Shown: one piece after another, positions 43,516-51,802 of the stretch | Layout: each line of letters starts with the position of its first letter | Numbering within the stretch: position 1 is the stretch's first letter | NCBI GenBank assembly: GCA_937926545.1 | Contig: CALAZW010000034.1 | Coordinates: forward strand, 114,526 to 178,525 | Length of the DNA stretch: 64,000 nt | From: an uncultured Helcococcus sp. | Lineage (GTDB): Bacteria > Bacillota > Clostridia > Tissierellales > Peptoniphilaceae | Direction: 5' to 3' | Notes under the pieces: model-generated | The model's input: only the letters and a program-made list of their open reading frames with translations | Told to the model about the DNA's origin: nothing | Databases searched by the model: none | Made by a program: the position numbers and the translations under genes

Positions 43516-44265
43516 ATGGATTATTTAAATTTAGATGAATTATTAAAGGGGTTGGTAGGTGGCTACGGAAATGAGTGTAGTTGTGACACTACCGTAATCG
43601 ATGTAAATGATAGTATAAATTTAGATATATCAAAGGGTTGTTCGACTAGTGGATGTTCAATAAATGACTTGAACTTGGAAGAAAAAAAGGCTAGTAGTGA
43701 TAAGAAAGTTCCAGTTGGTATATCAAATAGACACATACATTTATCACAAAGAGATCTTGATATTCTTTTTGGCCCCAACTATCAATTAACACCTATTAAA
43801 GACTTAAAACAACCAGGACAGTTTGCCTGTAAAGAAACCATAGTTTTGGCTGGACCTAAGGGATGCTTTGAAAAAGTTAGAATCTTGGGACCAGTTAGGC
43901 CACAAACACAAATAGAAGTTTCCCAATCAGATTTATTTAAATTGGGCTTAAAGGCTCCAGTAAGAGAATCTGGAGACTTGGCTGGAAGTGGAAGGGCCAT
44001 AGTAATAGGTCCTAAAGGGCAATTAGCCTTAGAAGAAGGATTGATTGTTGCCAAAAGACATATTCACATGCACACAGATGAGGCCAAACTATATGGTTTA
44101 CAAGATCAGGATATAGTAAGTGTTAAAACAGATGGAGAAAAAGGACTAATATTTCAAAATGTACTAGTTAGAGTGGGAGAAAAGCACGCCTTAGAGTACC
44201 ACATAGATACAGATGAGGCAAATGCAGCAGGCTTGAGCAATTCAAGTGAAATAGAAATAATATAG
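43516..44265 (+). CDS. PduL-type phosphotransacylase with N-terminal targeting extension
   Basis: The enzyme moves the acetyl group from acetyl-CoA to phosphate, recycling CoA inside the shell. The two PduL domains carry the metal-binding sets NRHIHLS (about residues 71-77) and KRHIHMH (about 178-184). The first 64 residues are extra: an amphipathic DYLNLDELLKGLVGGY, fit for an encapsulation peptide, then a linker with four Cys (21, 23, 42, 47). Total length is 249 against about 210 for PduL. It is 19 bases after the tailed shell gene. Confidence 0.92.
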   Translation: MDYLNLDELLKGLVGGYGNECSCDTTVIDVNDSINLDISKGCSTSGCSINDLNLEEKKASSDKKVPVGISNRHIHLSQRDLDILFGPNYQLTPIKDLKQPGQFACKETIVLAGPKGCFEKVRILGPVRPQTQIEVSQSDLFKLGLKAPVRESGDLAGSGRAIVIGPKGQLALEEGLIVAKRHIHMHTDEAKLYGLQDQDIVSVKTDGEKGLIFQNVLVRVGEKHALEYHIDTDEANAAGLSNSSEIEII

Positions 44266-44275
44266 GGTGATAGAA

Positions 44276-45079
44276 ATGGAAGATAAATTAATAGAATTAT
44301 TATTTCCAGAATTATTAAAAGGTAAAAAAGAAAATAAAAAAGTTCTATTATTAATAACAGCAGGATCAATAGATGTAAAAGAAATATTCACCATATTAGA
44401 CAGGGCAAAAAATGTAGACTATAAATACATAAAATCAGAAGCGACTAAAAACGTTAGTGCTCTTGATTGCTTCTACTCCTTGGGAGAAGAGGTTATAGGA
44501 ATAGAAAACATCTTAAATGAACTGGAAGAAACAGATTTAATTGTTCTTCCAACCCTTACTAGAAATACTCTTTTCAAGGCTAGTATGGGCTTTACTGACA
44601 ATGATCTATTGACTGCCTTACAATTTGGCCTTATGCAAGAAAAGAAGATTGTATCTTTGGATTGCTCATTTAATCCAAAATCTCAATACTTTCAATATAT
44701 AAATATTGACAAAAATGAGAATTACAATAATTATATATATGAGAGAAAAAACCAATTAAAAGATTTAGGTGTTGATTTTTATAATTTATTAGACTTTAAA
44801 AACTTTTTTGAAAATTTTATAAAAGAAGAAGAGAAAGATAATAACTTGAATCAGATAATAAATCTTTTAGAAAAAATCGTCATAGAAGAACAAGAAAAAA
44901 AGGCTGTTGTAGAAGTCGATAAAGATGAAGAAGAAAGTTCTGAATTCTTGAGAGGACCTATAACATACTCCGAGGTAGTAAATAAAAAAGAAGTATACTT
45001 GGAAGACAATGCCCAACTTACTGATATGGCTAAGGATTATATAAATAGAAATAAGACCAAGGTGTATAGAAGGAAATAG
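44276..45079 (+). CDS. Microcompartment-associated flavoprotein-like protein
   Basis: The N-terminal 180 residues resemble the flavoprotein (HFCD-like) fold, with LLLITAGSIDVKEIFTILDRA and DLIVLPTLTRNTLFKASMGF followed by TALQFGLMQEKKIV. Flavoproteins of this group occur in several microcompartment operons. The C-terminal 80 residues are highly charged and contain FLRGPITYSEVVNKKEV, which I do not recognise. I chose ATG 44276 behind AGGGTG rather than GTG 44267. It may handle electrons for the shell enzymes or the Fe-S shell protein, which is inference. Confidence 0.62.
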   Translation: MEDKLIELLFPELLKGKKENKKVLLLITAGSIDVKEIFTILDRAKNVDYKYIKSEATKNVSALDCFYSLGEEVIGIENILNELEETDLIVLPTLTRNTLFKASMGFTDNDLLTALQFGLMQEKKIVSLDCSFNPKSQYFQYINIDKNENYNNYIYERKNQLKDLGVDFYNLLDFKNFFENFIKEEEKDNNLNQIINLLEKIVIEEQEKKAVVEVDKDEEESSEFLRGPITYSEVVNKKEVYLEDNAQLTDMAKDYINRNKTKVYRRK

Positions 45080-45081
45080 AA

Positions 45082-45651
45082 ATGGACAAATTATATGAGA
45101 TAGACAGAATTAAAGAAAAATTTAACTTTGAGGCTTTGAATACCATCTACCAAATTGCTTATTTTGAAGGAGCAGGAGAAACACTAGATCTATTGGAATC
45201 CTATATAGATATGTTTAGAAGCTGCACGTGTGATGTTGATTTAGAGATGGTAAAATGTGAAGTTAGCAGGGTAAAAAGCTATCTTAAGATTCAAAAGGTA
45301 ATGAGAAATGACAGGTTAAAACATTCCTTGTTTTTATCTCATGATGTTATGGATAAGTATATTAAAAAAGATAAATTATATATGGCTACTCATATAATAG
45401 TGGAATCATTGATGAATAAATTAAGCTCCAATGTATTTTTAGATATAAATATAAGTAAGATTGGAGATTTAGATAATATATTTTTCAGTATAAATGTCTA
45501 TCATTCAGATGACATTTCGGACCAGGATATAGAAGAAGTAACTAAAGATATTAACAGAAAAATGTCTACAATTAATGAGTTTGAAGAATACTCTATTGAT
45601 ACAACAACTAAAAAGGAGATATTCTTCAAATTTATTATACCTACAGAGTAG
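45082..45651 (+). CDS. Degenerate sensor-histidine-kinase-like protein (LytS/YesM fold)
   Basis: The 189-residue soluble protein follows the kinase core of the LytS/YesM group: EFEALNTIYQIAYFEGAGET-like start, then CEVSRVKSYLKIQKVMRNDR and an HSLFLSHDVMDKYI helix. The phosphorylated His of the PHFLFNTLN motif is absent (EKFNFEALN) and the N-box ENAxKH reads ESLMNKL. No membrane or sensor domain is present. It is therefore likely a pseudokinase that acts by binding. The next gene, 10 bases away, is a response regulator. Confidence 0.68.
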   Translation: MDKLYEIDRIKEKFNFEALNTIYQIAYFEGAGETLDLLESYIDMFRSCTCDVDLEMVKCEVSRVKSYLKIQKVMRNDRLKHSLFLSHDVMDKYIKKDKLYMATHIIVESLMNKLSSNVFLDINISKIGDLDNIFFSINVYHSDDISDQDIEEVTKDINRKMSTINEFEEYSIDTTTKKEIFFKFIIPTE

Positions 45652-45661
45652 AGAGGAAATT

Positions 45662-46441
45662 ATGAATATTTTAATAGCTGACAGTATAAAACTTAATCAA
45701 GTATACATAGATGATATACTAAAAAATACCAAATTTAGTCAACCATTAGATTTTTATTATGCGGATAATCAGGAAGAAGCAAAGAAGACCATAATGAAAT
45801 ACAGGGTTGACTTGCTGCTTATAGATTTCTCAGATGGACCGATTAAGGCCTTTGATATTGTGGAGTTAGCTAAAAATGTAAATCCTAATATGTACATAAT
45901 TTTTTCGTCATTCTATTCAGACCACAATAGTATAATAAAATCAATGAGACATGGGGTTAATGACTATTTGATAAAACCTTTGAATCCCAACCAGGTAGTA
46001 GAGTCCTTTAACAATGCTCTAGATACCATGGCCAGTGTTGAAGGCAGTAATAAATATGATAGCTACAAGGAAGAAAAAGTAGATTTTGTAGATGAATCAT
46101 TGAATTATATTAAGGAAAATTACACTAGGGAAATAGACCTGGATTCAGTAGCCAATGCTGTCTTTGTAAATCCTCAATATTTTAGCAAGGTCTTTAAAAA
46201 GACCCTGGGCATAAGTTTTTCAGAATATGTAAATAGGCTGAGAATAAACCATGCTTGCAACCTATTGATAACTACAGATTGGCCAATAAATAACATATCT
46301 ATAGAGGCGGGATTTAACAATGTTTCCTATTTTAATAGGGTGTTTAAACAGCTTATGAACATAACCCCTTATAGATACAGGGAAGAAAAATTATCAAATA
46401 GAGTGACTAAAGATAATATACATAAATTAAGGAGTATGTAA
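45662..46441 (+). CDS. Response regulator with AraC-type DNA-binding domain
   Basis: Residues 1-120 form a receiver domain with Asp55 in LLLIDFSDG and the conserved Lys in DYLIKPL. The acidic pair that binds Mg2+ has one member only (IADS rather than DD). Residues 155-259 are an AraC domain with two helix-turn-helices (VANAVFVNPQYFSKVFKKTL, ISIEAGFNNVSYFNRVFKQL). It probably controls the choline operon. I chose ATG 45662 behind AGAGGAAAT; the frame is open to 45575, but that part overlaps the previous gene. Confidence 0.88.
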   Translation: MNILIADSIKLNQVYIDDILKNTKFSQPLDFYYADNQEEAKKTIMKYRVDLLLIDFSDGPIKAFDIVELAKNVNPNMYIIFSSFYSDHNSIIKSMRHGVNDYLIKPLNPNQVVESFNNALDTMASVEGSNKYDSYKEEKVDFVDESLNYIKENYTREIDLDSVANAVFVNPQYFSKVFKKTLGISFSEYVNRLRINHACNLLITTDWPINNISIEAGFNNVSYFNRVFKQLMNITPYRYREEKLSNRVTKDNIHKLRSM

Positions 46442-46442
46442 T

Positions 46443-47600
46443 ATGAAAAAATTGATTACTTGTGAATCAGTAACAATTGGACATCCAGATAAAGTATGTG
46501 ATAAAATTTCAGACTCCATATTAGACGAGATATTAGAGCATGATAGCAAGGCAAGAGTAGCTTGTGAAACTGCTATAAGTGATGGAATTGTTATGGTAAT
46601 GGGAGAAATTACCTCCCAATATAAACCAGATTATATAAATCTTGTAAAAAACACGATAAAAGATATAGGTTATACAGACTGGGCCAGTGGATTTGACGTT
46701 GAAAACTGTTCAGTAGTTGTAAATATAAAAGCTCAATCACCAGATATATCCATGGGGGTTAATAAGGCCTTAGAATCGAAAAAAGGGGCCCTAGGGGAGA
46801 CTTTAGGAGCAGGTGACCAAGGGATCGTTTATGGTTATGCTAGTAATGAAAGCAAAAACTACATGCCAATAGCCTTCAACCTGGCTACCAGATTGACCAA
46901 ACAATTGGAATTTGTTAGAAGAAGTGGCCAATTAAGCTACCTAAGACCAGATGGTAAGAGTCTAGTGAGCTTTGATGAACTTAGTGGCAAGGTAGATACT
47001 ATTATAGTTTCCTGCCAACACCATGAAGATATCTGTAAAAAACAAATAGAAAATGATATATTAAAAAATGTAATTTTAAAGGTTATACCTATAGATCTTT
47101 TAGATGGAAGCACCAATGTTTTAATAAATCCAACAGGTAAATTTAGCAAGGGAGGACCAAACTCTGATGCTGGGGTTACTGGAAGAAAGCTTATGGTTGA
47201 TACCTATGGCGGAGTTGGTCGACATGGTGGAGGAGCCTTTTCAGGCAAGGATCCAACTAAGGTTGATAGGTCTGGTGCCTATATGGCCAGATATATAGCT
47301 AAAAACATAGTGGCATCAGGTGTTTGTGATAAGTGTGAGGTTGCTATATCCTATATTATAGGAGTAGCTAGACCAGCATCCATAAATATAAATACCTTTG
47401 GTACATCCAGGGTAGATGAGAGAAGATTAGAAAAAATAGCCATGGAAAGCTTTGATCTAACTCCTCAAGGAATAATAAATACCTTTGGCTTGGAAAATAT
47501 TAGGTATAGTCTAATATCTTCCTATGGACACTTTGGAAGAGACGAATATAATCTTCCTTGGGAAAAATTAGACAAGTTGGAAAAATTTAGAAATTTATAA
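46443..47600 (+). CDS. metK: S-adenosylmethionine synthetase
   Basis: The 385-residue enzyme makes SAM from methionine and ATP. Family signatures are plain: ESVTIGHPDKVCDKISDSIL, LGAGDQGIVYGYA, GGPNSDAGVTGRKLMVDTYG and GGGAFSGKDPTKVDRS. It begins one base after the regulator stop and has no promoter of its own that I can see. In this operon it could supply SAM to the radical-SAM activase CutD. Whether it is the only copy in the genome cannot be told here. Confidence 0.96.
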   Translation: MKKLITCESVTIGHPDKVCDKISDSILDEILEHDSKARVACETAISDGIVMVMGEITSQYKPDYINLVKNTIKDIGYTDWASGFDVENCSVVVNIKAQSPDISMGVNKALESKKGALGETLGAGDQGIVYGYASNESKNYMPIAFNLATRLTKQLEFVRRSGQLSYLRPDGKSLVSFDELSGKVDTIIVSCQHHEDICKKQIENDILKNVILKVIPIDLLDGSTNVLINPTGKFSKGGPNSDAGVTGRKLMVDTYGGVGRHGGGAFSGKDPTKVDRSGAYMARYIAKNIVASGVCDKCEVAISYIIGVARPASININTFGTSRVDERRLEKIAMESFDLTPQGIINTFGLENIRYSLISSYGHFGRDEYNLPWEKLDKLEKFRNL

Positions 47601-47661
47601 AAAAATATAAATAGATAGACAATTGTTGTATAATGGATATATATTTCGAAAGGGGGGCGCA

Positions 47662-48549
47662 TTGGAAACATATTTTAATAATGATTTATTTAATCTATTA
47701 AAAAAGATTTTTGACGCCGATAAAGATGAATTTGAGAATATATATCCTTTAAAAGCAGGAATGACAAATGTTTCATTTGTATTTACTTTAAGAGGAGAGA
47801 AGTATATTATAAGGTTCCCAGGGGAGGGGACTGATAAATTCATTAATAGACTTCAAGAAGCCGATTGTTATATAGCGATTGGAAACTTGAAAATATCTGA
47901 TCCTACAGTATATTTTTCTGGTTATAAAGGATATAAGATTGTAAAGTACATAGATGATGTTAGACTTTGTGATCCATATGATTTTGAAGATATCGAAAAA
48001 TGTTTTCAAGTATTAAAGGGACTTCATGGTAAAAGACTTTCTGTAAATCATGACTTTGATATATTTTATCTAATAGAATATTATGAAGATTTGAGAAATG
48101 GAGCCCAATCTAAATACGAAGACTATCAAGAGGTCAAGAAAAATGTTTTGAGTCTAAAAAAACTAATAGATAGTTATGACAAGGAACATATTTTATGCCA
48201 TATTGACGCAGTACCTGATAACTTCTTAATTACAGATGATAGGATATACTTGATTGACTGGGAATATGCTGGAATGCAAGATCCACATTTAGACATAGCC
48301 ATGTTTATTGTATACAGTGACTATTCAAGGGAACAGGCGGATAAAATCATAGACATTTACTTTGAAGGTAAGTGTAGTGAGGAACTAAGAACTAAAATAT
48401 ATGCCTACATATCATTAGCAGGATTCTTGTGGAGTAACTGGTGTGAGTTTAGAGAATTGGATAAGAGTAAGTTTGCTAGATACAGTGATCTACAATACAA
48501 ATATGCCAAGGACTACTACCAATTAGTTCACGAAAGAACAAAGAAATAG
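47662..48549 (+). CDS. Choline kinase-like phosphotransferase (LicA group)
   Basis: The 295-residue protein has the choline/aminoglycoside-kinase fold: LKAGMTNVSFVFTLRGEKYI for nucleotide binding, the catalytic HIDAVPDNFLI and the metal-binding LIDWEYAGMQDPHLDIAMF. LicA-type enzymes make phosphocholine for surface polymers or phospholipids. I chose TTG 47662 behind AGGGGGG, as the earlier in-frame TTG 47623 lies over the -10-like TATAAT at 47629-47634, which could be its own promoter. It follows metK directly in the choline region, so choline is the likely substrate. Confidence 0.85.
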   Translation: METYFNNDLFNLLKKIFDADKDEFENIYPLKAGMTNVSFVFTLRGEKYIIRFPGEGTDKFINRLQEADCYIAIGNLKISDPTVYFSGYKGYKIVKYIDDVRLCDPYDFEDIEKCFQVLKGLHGKRLSVNHDFDIFYLIEYYEDLRNGAQSKYEDYQEVKKNVLSLKKLIDSYDKEHILCHIDAVPDNFLITDDRIYLIDWEYAGMQDPHLDIAMFIVYSDYSREQADKIIDIYFEGKCSEELRTKIYAYISLAGFLWSNWCEFRELDKSKFARYSDLQYKYAKDYYQLVHERTKK

Positions 48550-48554
48550 GAAGG

Positions 48555-48585
48555 ACCCTATAAAGGAAGCTTTATAGGGTTTTTT
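48555..48585 (+). terminator. Terminator at the end of the choline region
   Basis: An 11-bp stem (48555-48565 with 48570-48580) with a GAAG loop is followed by T6. It is the first strong terminator after 30143 on the plus strand. Confidence 0.92.
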
Positions 48586-48637
48586 ATGTAATTTTATATT
48601 AATATGTTAGAATAGGGTAGTATTTATGGAGGTGGAT

Positions 48638-49444
48638 ATGAGAATATGTTCATTGTCATCTGGTTCCAAGGGCAATAGTGTCTTTTTAGAAACAGATAAA
48701 TCAAAAATATTAATAGATGCAGGCCATAGTGGCAAGCAAATAGAGATACTTATGAAGTTAATAGGCCAGGAGGCCAAGGATCTGGATGGTATCTTTGTAA
48801 CCCATGAGCATACAGACCACATCAAGGGAGTTGGAGTTTTAAGCAGAAGATATGACCTACCAATTATAGCCAATGAAAAGACCTGGCTGGCCATGAGAAG
48901 AAATATAGGAAATATTGAACCTAAAAACATCTTGGTATTTAAATCCAATACCTTCTTTTCCTTTAGAGATTTTGATGTTCATGCCTTTAGCACCCATCAT
49001 GATGCAGCAGACCCTGTTGCCTATGTGTTTTACCAGGACAAGCAAAAGGTGACAGTTCTAACAGACACAGGGGTTATAACCCAGGATATGAAAGATACAA
49101 TTATGGATTCTAATATATACTATATAGAGGCCAATCACGATATAGAAATGTTAAAAAATGGTCCCTATCCTAGGCACTTAAAGGATAGGATTTTATCCAG
49201 TCATGGCCATATCTCCAATGAAGTATCCAAGGATATTTTAGCAGACCTTATAAAGGCCAGGGATGAAAAAATAATTCTAGCCCACTTAAGCGAAGAGAAC
49301 AATCTAGATGAGATAGCCTATTCTACAGTAAAGGATCACTTGTCCCAACTGGGGATAGACACTAAAAAAGAAATAGAATTAATTACGGCACCAAAATTAA
49401 AGCCTAGTAAAATATTTGATATTGGGGGAAAGTACACTAAATGA
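48638..49444 (+). CDS. Metallo-beta-lactamase-fold hydrolase (WalJ/YycJ-like)
   Basis: The 268-residue protein has the motif THEHTDHIKGVGVLSRRYD and further metal ligands in FSTHHDAADPVAY and LSSHGHISNEV. YycJ/WalJ proteins act with WalRK in coordinating division and replication or act as exonucleases; no walRK is adjacent here. I chose ATG 48638, as GGAGG overlaps the in-frame ATG 48626. The end overlaps rlmH. Confidence 0.88.
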   Translation: MRICSLSSGSKGNSVFLETDKSKILIDAGHSGKQIEILMKLIGQEAKDLDGIFVTHEHTDHIKGVGVLSRRYDLPIIANEKTWLAMRRNIGNIEPKNILVFKSNTFFSFRDFDVHAFSTHHDAADPVAYVFYQDKQKVTVLTDTGVITQDMKDTIMDSNIYYIEANHDIEMLKNGPYPRHLKDRILSSHGHISNEVSKDILADLIKARDEKIILAHLSEENNLDEIAYSTVKDHLSQLGIDTKKEIELITAPKLKPSKIFDIGGKYTK

Positions 49445-49926
49445 ATATAACTATTATCAGTGTGGGAACTATAAAGGAAAAATACTTTATAGATGCCATA
49501 AAAGAGTATTCTAAAAGAATGAAGCCTTTTGCAAATTTGACAATAGTAGAGGTAAATGAAGAAAAGACCAGCAAGAATAAAAAACTGGCTGCCAGGGAAA
49601 TAGAAGATGTTAAGGATAAGGAAGGCCAAAGGATTCTGGCCAAGATAAAAGATAAGTCCTATGTTATCTCCCTTTGTATAGAAGGAAAAAACATAAGTAG
49701 TGAACAACTATCAGAGCATATGGAAAATATAGCCCTGGAGGGCTATTCAGATCTTGTTTTTATAATAGGAGGCTCCTATGGTCTAAGTGACCAGGTGAAA
49801 AAAAGGTCCAACTACAAATTATCATTTTCCAAAATGACCTTTCCCCATCAACTGATGAGGGTGGTTTTACTGGAACAAATATATAGGGCCTATAAAATAA
49901 ATAGAAATGAGCCCTACCACAAATAA
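49441..49926 (+). CDS. rlmH: 23S rRNA (pseudouridine-1915-N3)-methyltransferase
   Basis: The 161-residue SPOUT enzyme has FIIGGSYGLSDQVKKRSNYK and the closing FPHQLMRVVLLEQIYRAYKI with NEPYHK, which are diagnostic. It methylates pseudouridine 1915 of 23S rRNA. It overlaps the preceding hydrolase gene by four bases, the order found in many Firmicutes. Confidence 0.97.
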   Translation: MNITIISVGTIKEKYFIDAIKEYSKRMKPFANLTIVEVNEEKTSKNKKLAAREIEDVKDKEGQRILAKIKDKSYVISLCIEGKNISSEQLSEHMENIALEGYSDLVFIIGGSYGLSDQVKKRSNYKLSFSKMTFPHQLMRVVLLEQIYRAYKINRNEPYHK

Positions 49927-49949
49927 GAAGATTTTATCTTCTTTTTTTT
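49925..49949 (+). terminator. Terminator after rlmH
   Basis: An 8-bp stem (49925-49932 with 49936-49943) has a TTT loop and a T-run. It overlaps the rlmH stop codon. Confidence 0.85.
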
Positions 49950-50010
49950 ATTTTAACTTAATTCTTTAGCCTATTATGGGTATGAAATAGGTAATAGGAA
50001 AGGAGGAAGT

Positions 50011-50769
50011 ATGAAACTAAAAGACAAGGTAATAGTGTTGACAGGGGCCAGCTCTGGAATAGGAAGGCATACAGCCCTAAAATTTGTAGGTGAAGGTGGT
50101 TTGGTAATAGCTGTTGCTAGAAGGTTGGATAGACTGGAAGACTTGGCCAGGGAGGCTGAAAATCTACCAGGTGAACTTTATCCCTTGGCAGCAGATGTTT
50201 CCAAGGAAGAGGACATAGATAGGATAGTCTCCTGTGGTCTGGATAAGTTTGGAAGAATAGATATTCTAGTAAATAATGCAGGTGTTTTAGATAACTATCT
50301 ATCAGCTCTAGATATGACTGATGAGGTTTGGGAAAGGGTCATGAATATAAATGTTAATGCTCCTATGAAATTAATTAGAAAAATCCTTCCTCATATGATA
50401 GAAAATGGAGGAGGAAACATTATAAACACAGCCTCTGTAGGTGGCTTGTATGGGGGCAGGGGTGGTATGGCCTATGTGGCTAGTAAACACGCCCTAGTAG
50501 GTATGACTAAGCATATAGGATTCATTTATCAAGACAGGGGCATCAGATGCAATGCGGTTGCTCCAGGCAGTATTAATACAGATATAGGTAAGAAGGTTGA
50601 AAATCCTAATAATGAAGTTTTAGGCAAGTTAATGAAGGGCTTTGAAGTTCTACCAGTGGTAGGTGAAAGGGAGGATGTGGCCAACTTATTTTTATTCCTA
50701 GCATCAGATGAATCTAAGTTTATAAATGGAAGTGTTATAAAGACTGATGGAGGCTGGACAGCCTTTTAA
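50011..50769 (+). CDS. Short-chain dehydrogenase/reductase
   Basis: The 252-residue classical SDR has the cofactor motif TGASSGIGRH, NNAG in DILVNNAGVL and the catalytic YVASK with a Ser upstream in ASVGG. Residues after the second strand (AVARRLDRL) carry two Arg, favouring NADP(H). The substrate cannot be told; similar proteins reduce 3-oxoacyl-ACP or sugars. It is monocistronic, with AGGAGG before the ATG and a terminator after. Confidence 0.9.
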   Translation: MKLKDKVIVLTGASSGIGRHTALKFVGEGGLVIAVARRLDRLEDLAREAENLPGELYPLAADVSKEEDIDRIVSCGLDKFGRIDILVNNAGVLDNYLSALDMTDEVWERVMNINVNAPMKLIRKILPHMIENGGGNIINTASVGGLYGGRGGMAYVASKHALVGMTKHIGFIYQDRGIRCNAVAPGSINTDIGKKVENPNNEVLGKLMKGFEVLPVVGEREDVANLFLFLASDESKFINGSVIKTDGGWTAF

Positions 50770-50770
50770 A

Positions 50771-50796
50771 AATTCCCCTTAAGGGGAGTTTTTTAT
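50771..50796 (+). terminator. Terminator after the SDR gene
   Basis: An 8-bp stem with one G-T pair (50771-50778 with 50783-50790) around TTAA is followed by a T-run. Confidence 0.85.
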
Positions 50797-50868
50797 TGAA
50801 AAAATCTAGGTCTATGTAGTATATTTATATATGAAAATCGTTTATAATGACCTAGAGAGGTGACTGAG

Positions 50869-51696
50869 TTGGAAAAGAAAGAAATATTGTTAGTATCAGA
50901 TTTTGTAGGAGTGGGCAAGGTGGCCCTATCTGCCATGATACCTATCCTATCTACCATGGAAAGCAAGTTAAACTATTTGCCAACGGCTGTAGTATCAAAT
51001 AACTTTGGTTATGGCCAGGCTGTAGTCAAGGACTTGACAGATTTTATGGCTGATAGCAGGGATATGTGGAAGGCGCATAACTTTACCTTTGATTTAATAT
51101 CTACAGGAATCATGTTAAATGTGGACCAGGTAAAAATAGTAAAAGAAATAATTGACTGGCATGAGAAAAAACCCTTTATAGTTGTAGATCCTATTATGGG
51201 AGATGGAGGGGAAGTATATCCTGGACTTTCCAAGGATATGGTTGAGGCTTATAAAAAAATGATTTTACTATCAGATTTGGTAGTCCCCAATCTTACAGAG
51301 CTTTCCTTATTGTTGGAAGAAGACTATCCTAAAGAAGCCAGTGAAGAGCTTATGGAAGCTTGGTTGGGAAAATTAATAGCCATGGGGGCCAAGAGTGCAG
51401 CAGTAACAAGTGTTCACATTGGAGATAGCCACTATGTTTATGGTTTTGATCAAGATAAAAAAATATTTAGGGTAGAGTATAGACATATACCAATCTTGAT
51501 GGGGGGAACAGGCGATGTGTTCTCATCCCTTTTAATAGGAAAACTACAAAGAGGATCCAATCTTGAAGAGGCTATAGCCTATGCTACAAAAATATTAAGT
51601 AGTATTATAGAAAAAGAATATGATAGGGGTATTGGGGACTGGGCCATGGAGGTCGAAGTTCAAAGATACTTACAAGATATATATAAATCATTATAA
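50869..51696 (+). CDS. Pyridoxine/pyridoxamine kinase-like (PdxY group)
   Basis: The 275-residue ribokinase-fold protein has the substrate-side motif VVDPIMGDGG and the anion-hole/catalytic GGTGDVFSSLLIGKL. By length and PNLTELSLLL it fits pyridoxal/pyridoxamine kinase better than HMP kinase. It would salvage vitamin B6 to pyridoxal phosphate. I chose TTG 50869, eight bases after AGAGG; the earlier GTG 50860 overlaps that site. Confidence 0.85.
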   Translation: MEKKEILLVSDFVGVGKVALSAMIPILSTMESKLNYLPTAVVSNNFGYGQAVVKDLTDFMADSRDMWKAHNFTFDLISTGIMLNVDQVKIVKEIIDWHEKKPFIVVDPIMGDGGEVYPGLSKDMVEAYKKMILLSDLVVPNLTELSLLLEEDYPKEASEELMEAWLGKLIAMGAKSAAVTSVHIGDSHYVYGFDQDKKIFRVEYRHIPILMGGTGDVFSSLLIGKLQRGSNLEEAIAYATKILSSIIEKEYDRGIGDWAMEVEVQRYLQDIYKSL

Positions 51697-51717
51697 GACC
51701 AGAAATGGTCTTTTTTA
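51695..51717 (+). terminator. Terminator after the PdxY-like gene
   Basis: A 7-bp stem (51695-51701 with 51706-51712) with a GAAA tetraloop is followed by T6. Confidence 0.88.
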
Positions 51718-51802
51718 TTACCTATTAGGTCAAATAAGTGACCACTTGAGCCTTATGATTTACAAACCTATATAAAGACTTATAATAAAAGAAGGAGGGG
51801 AT

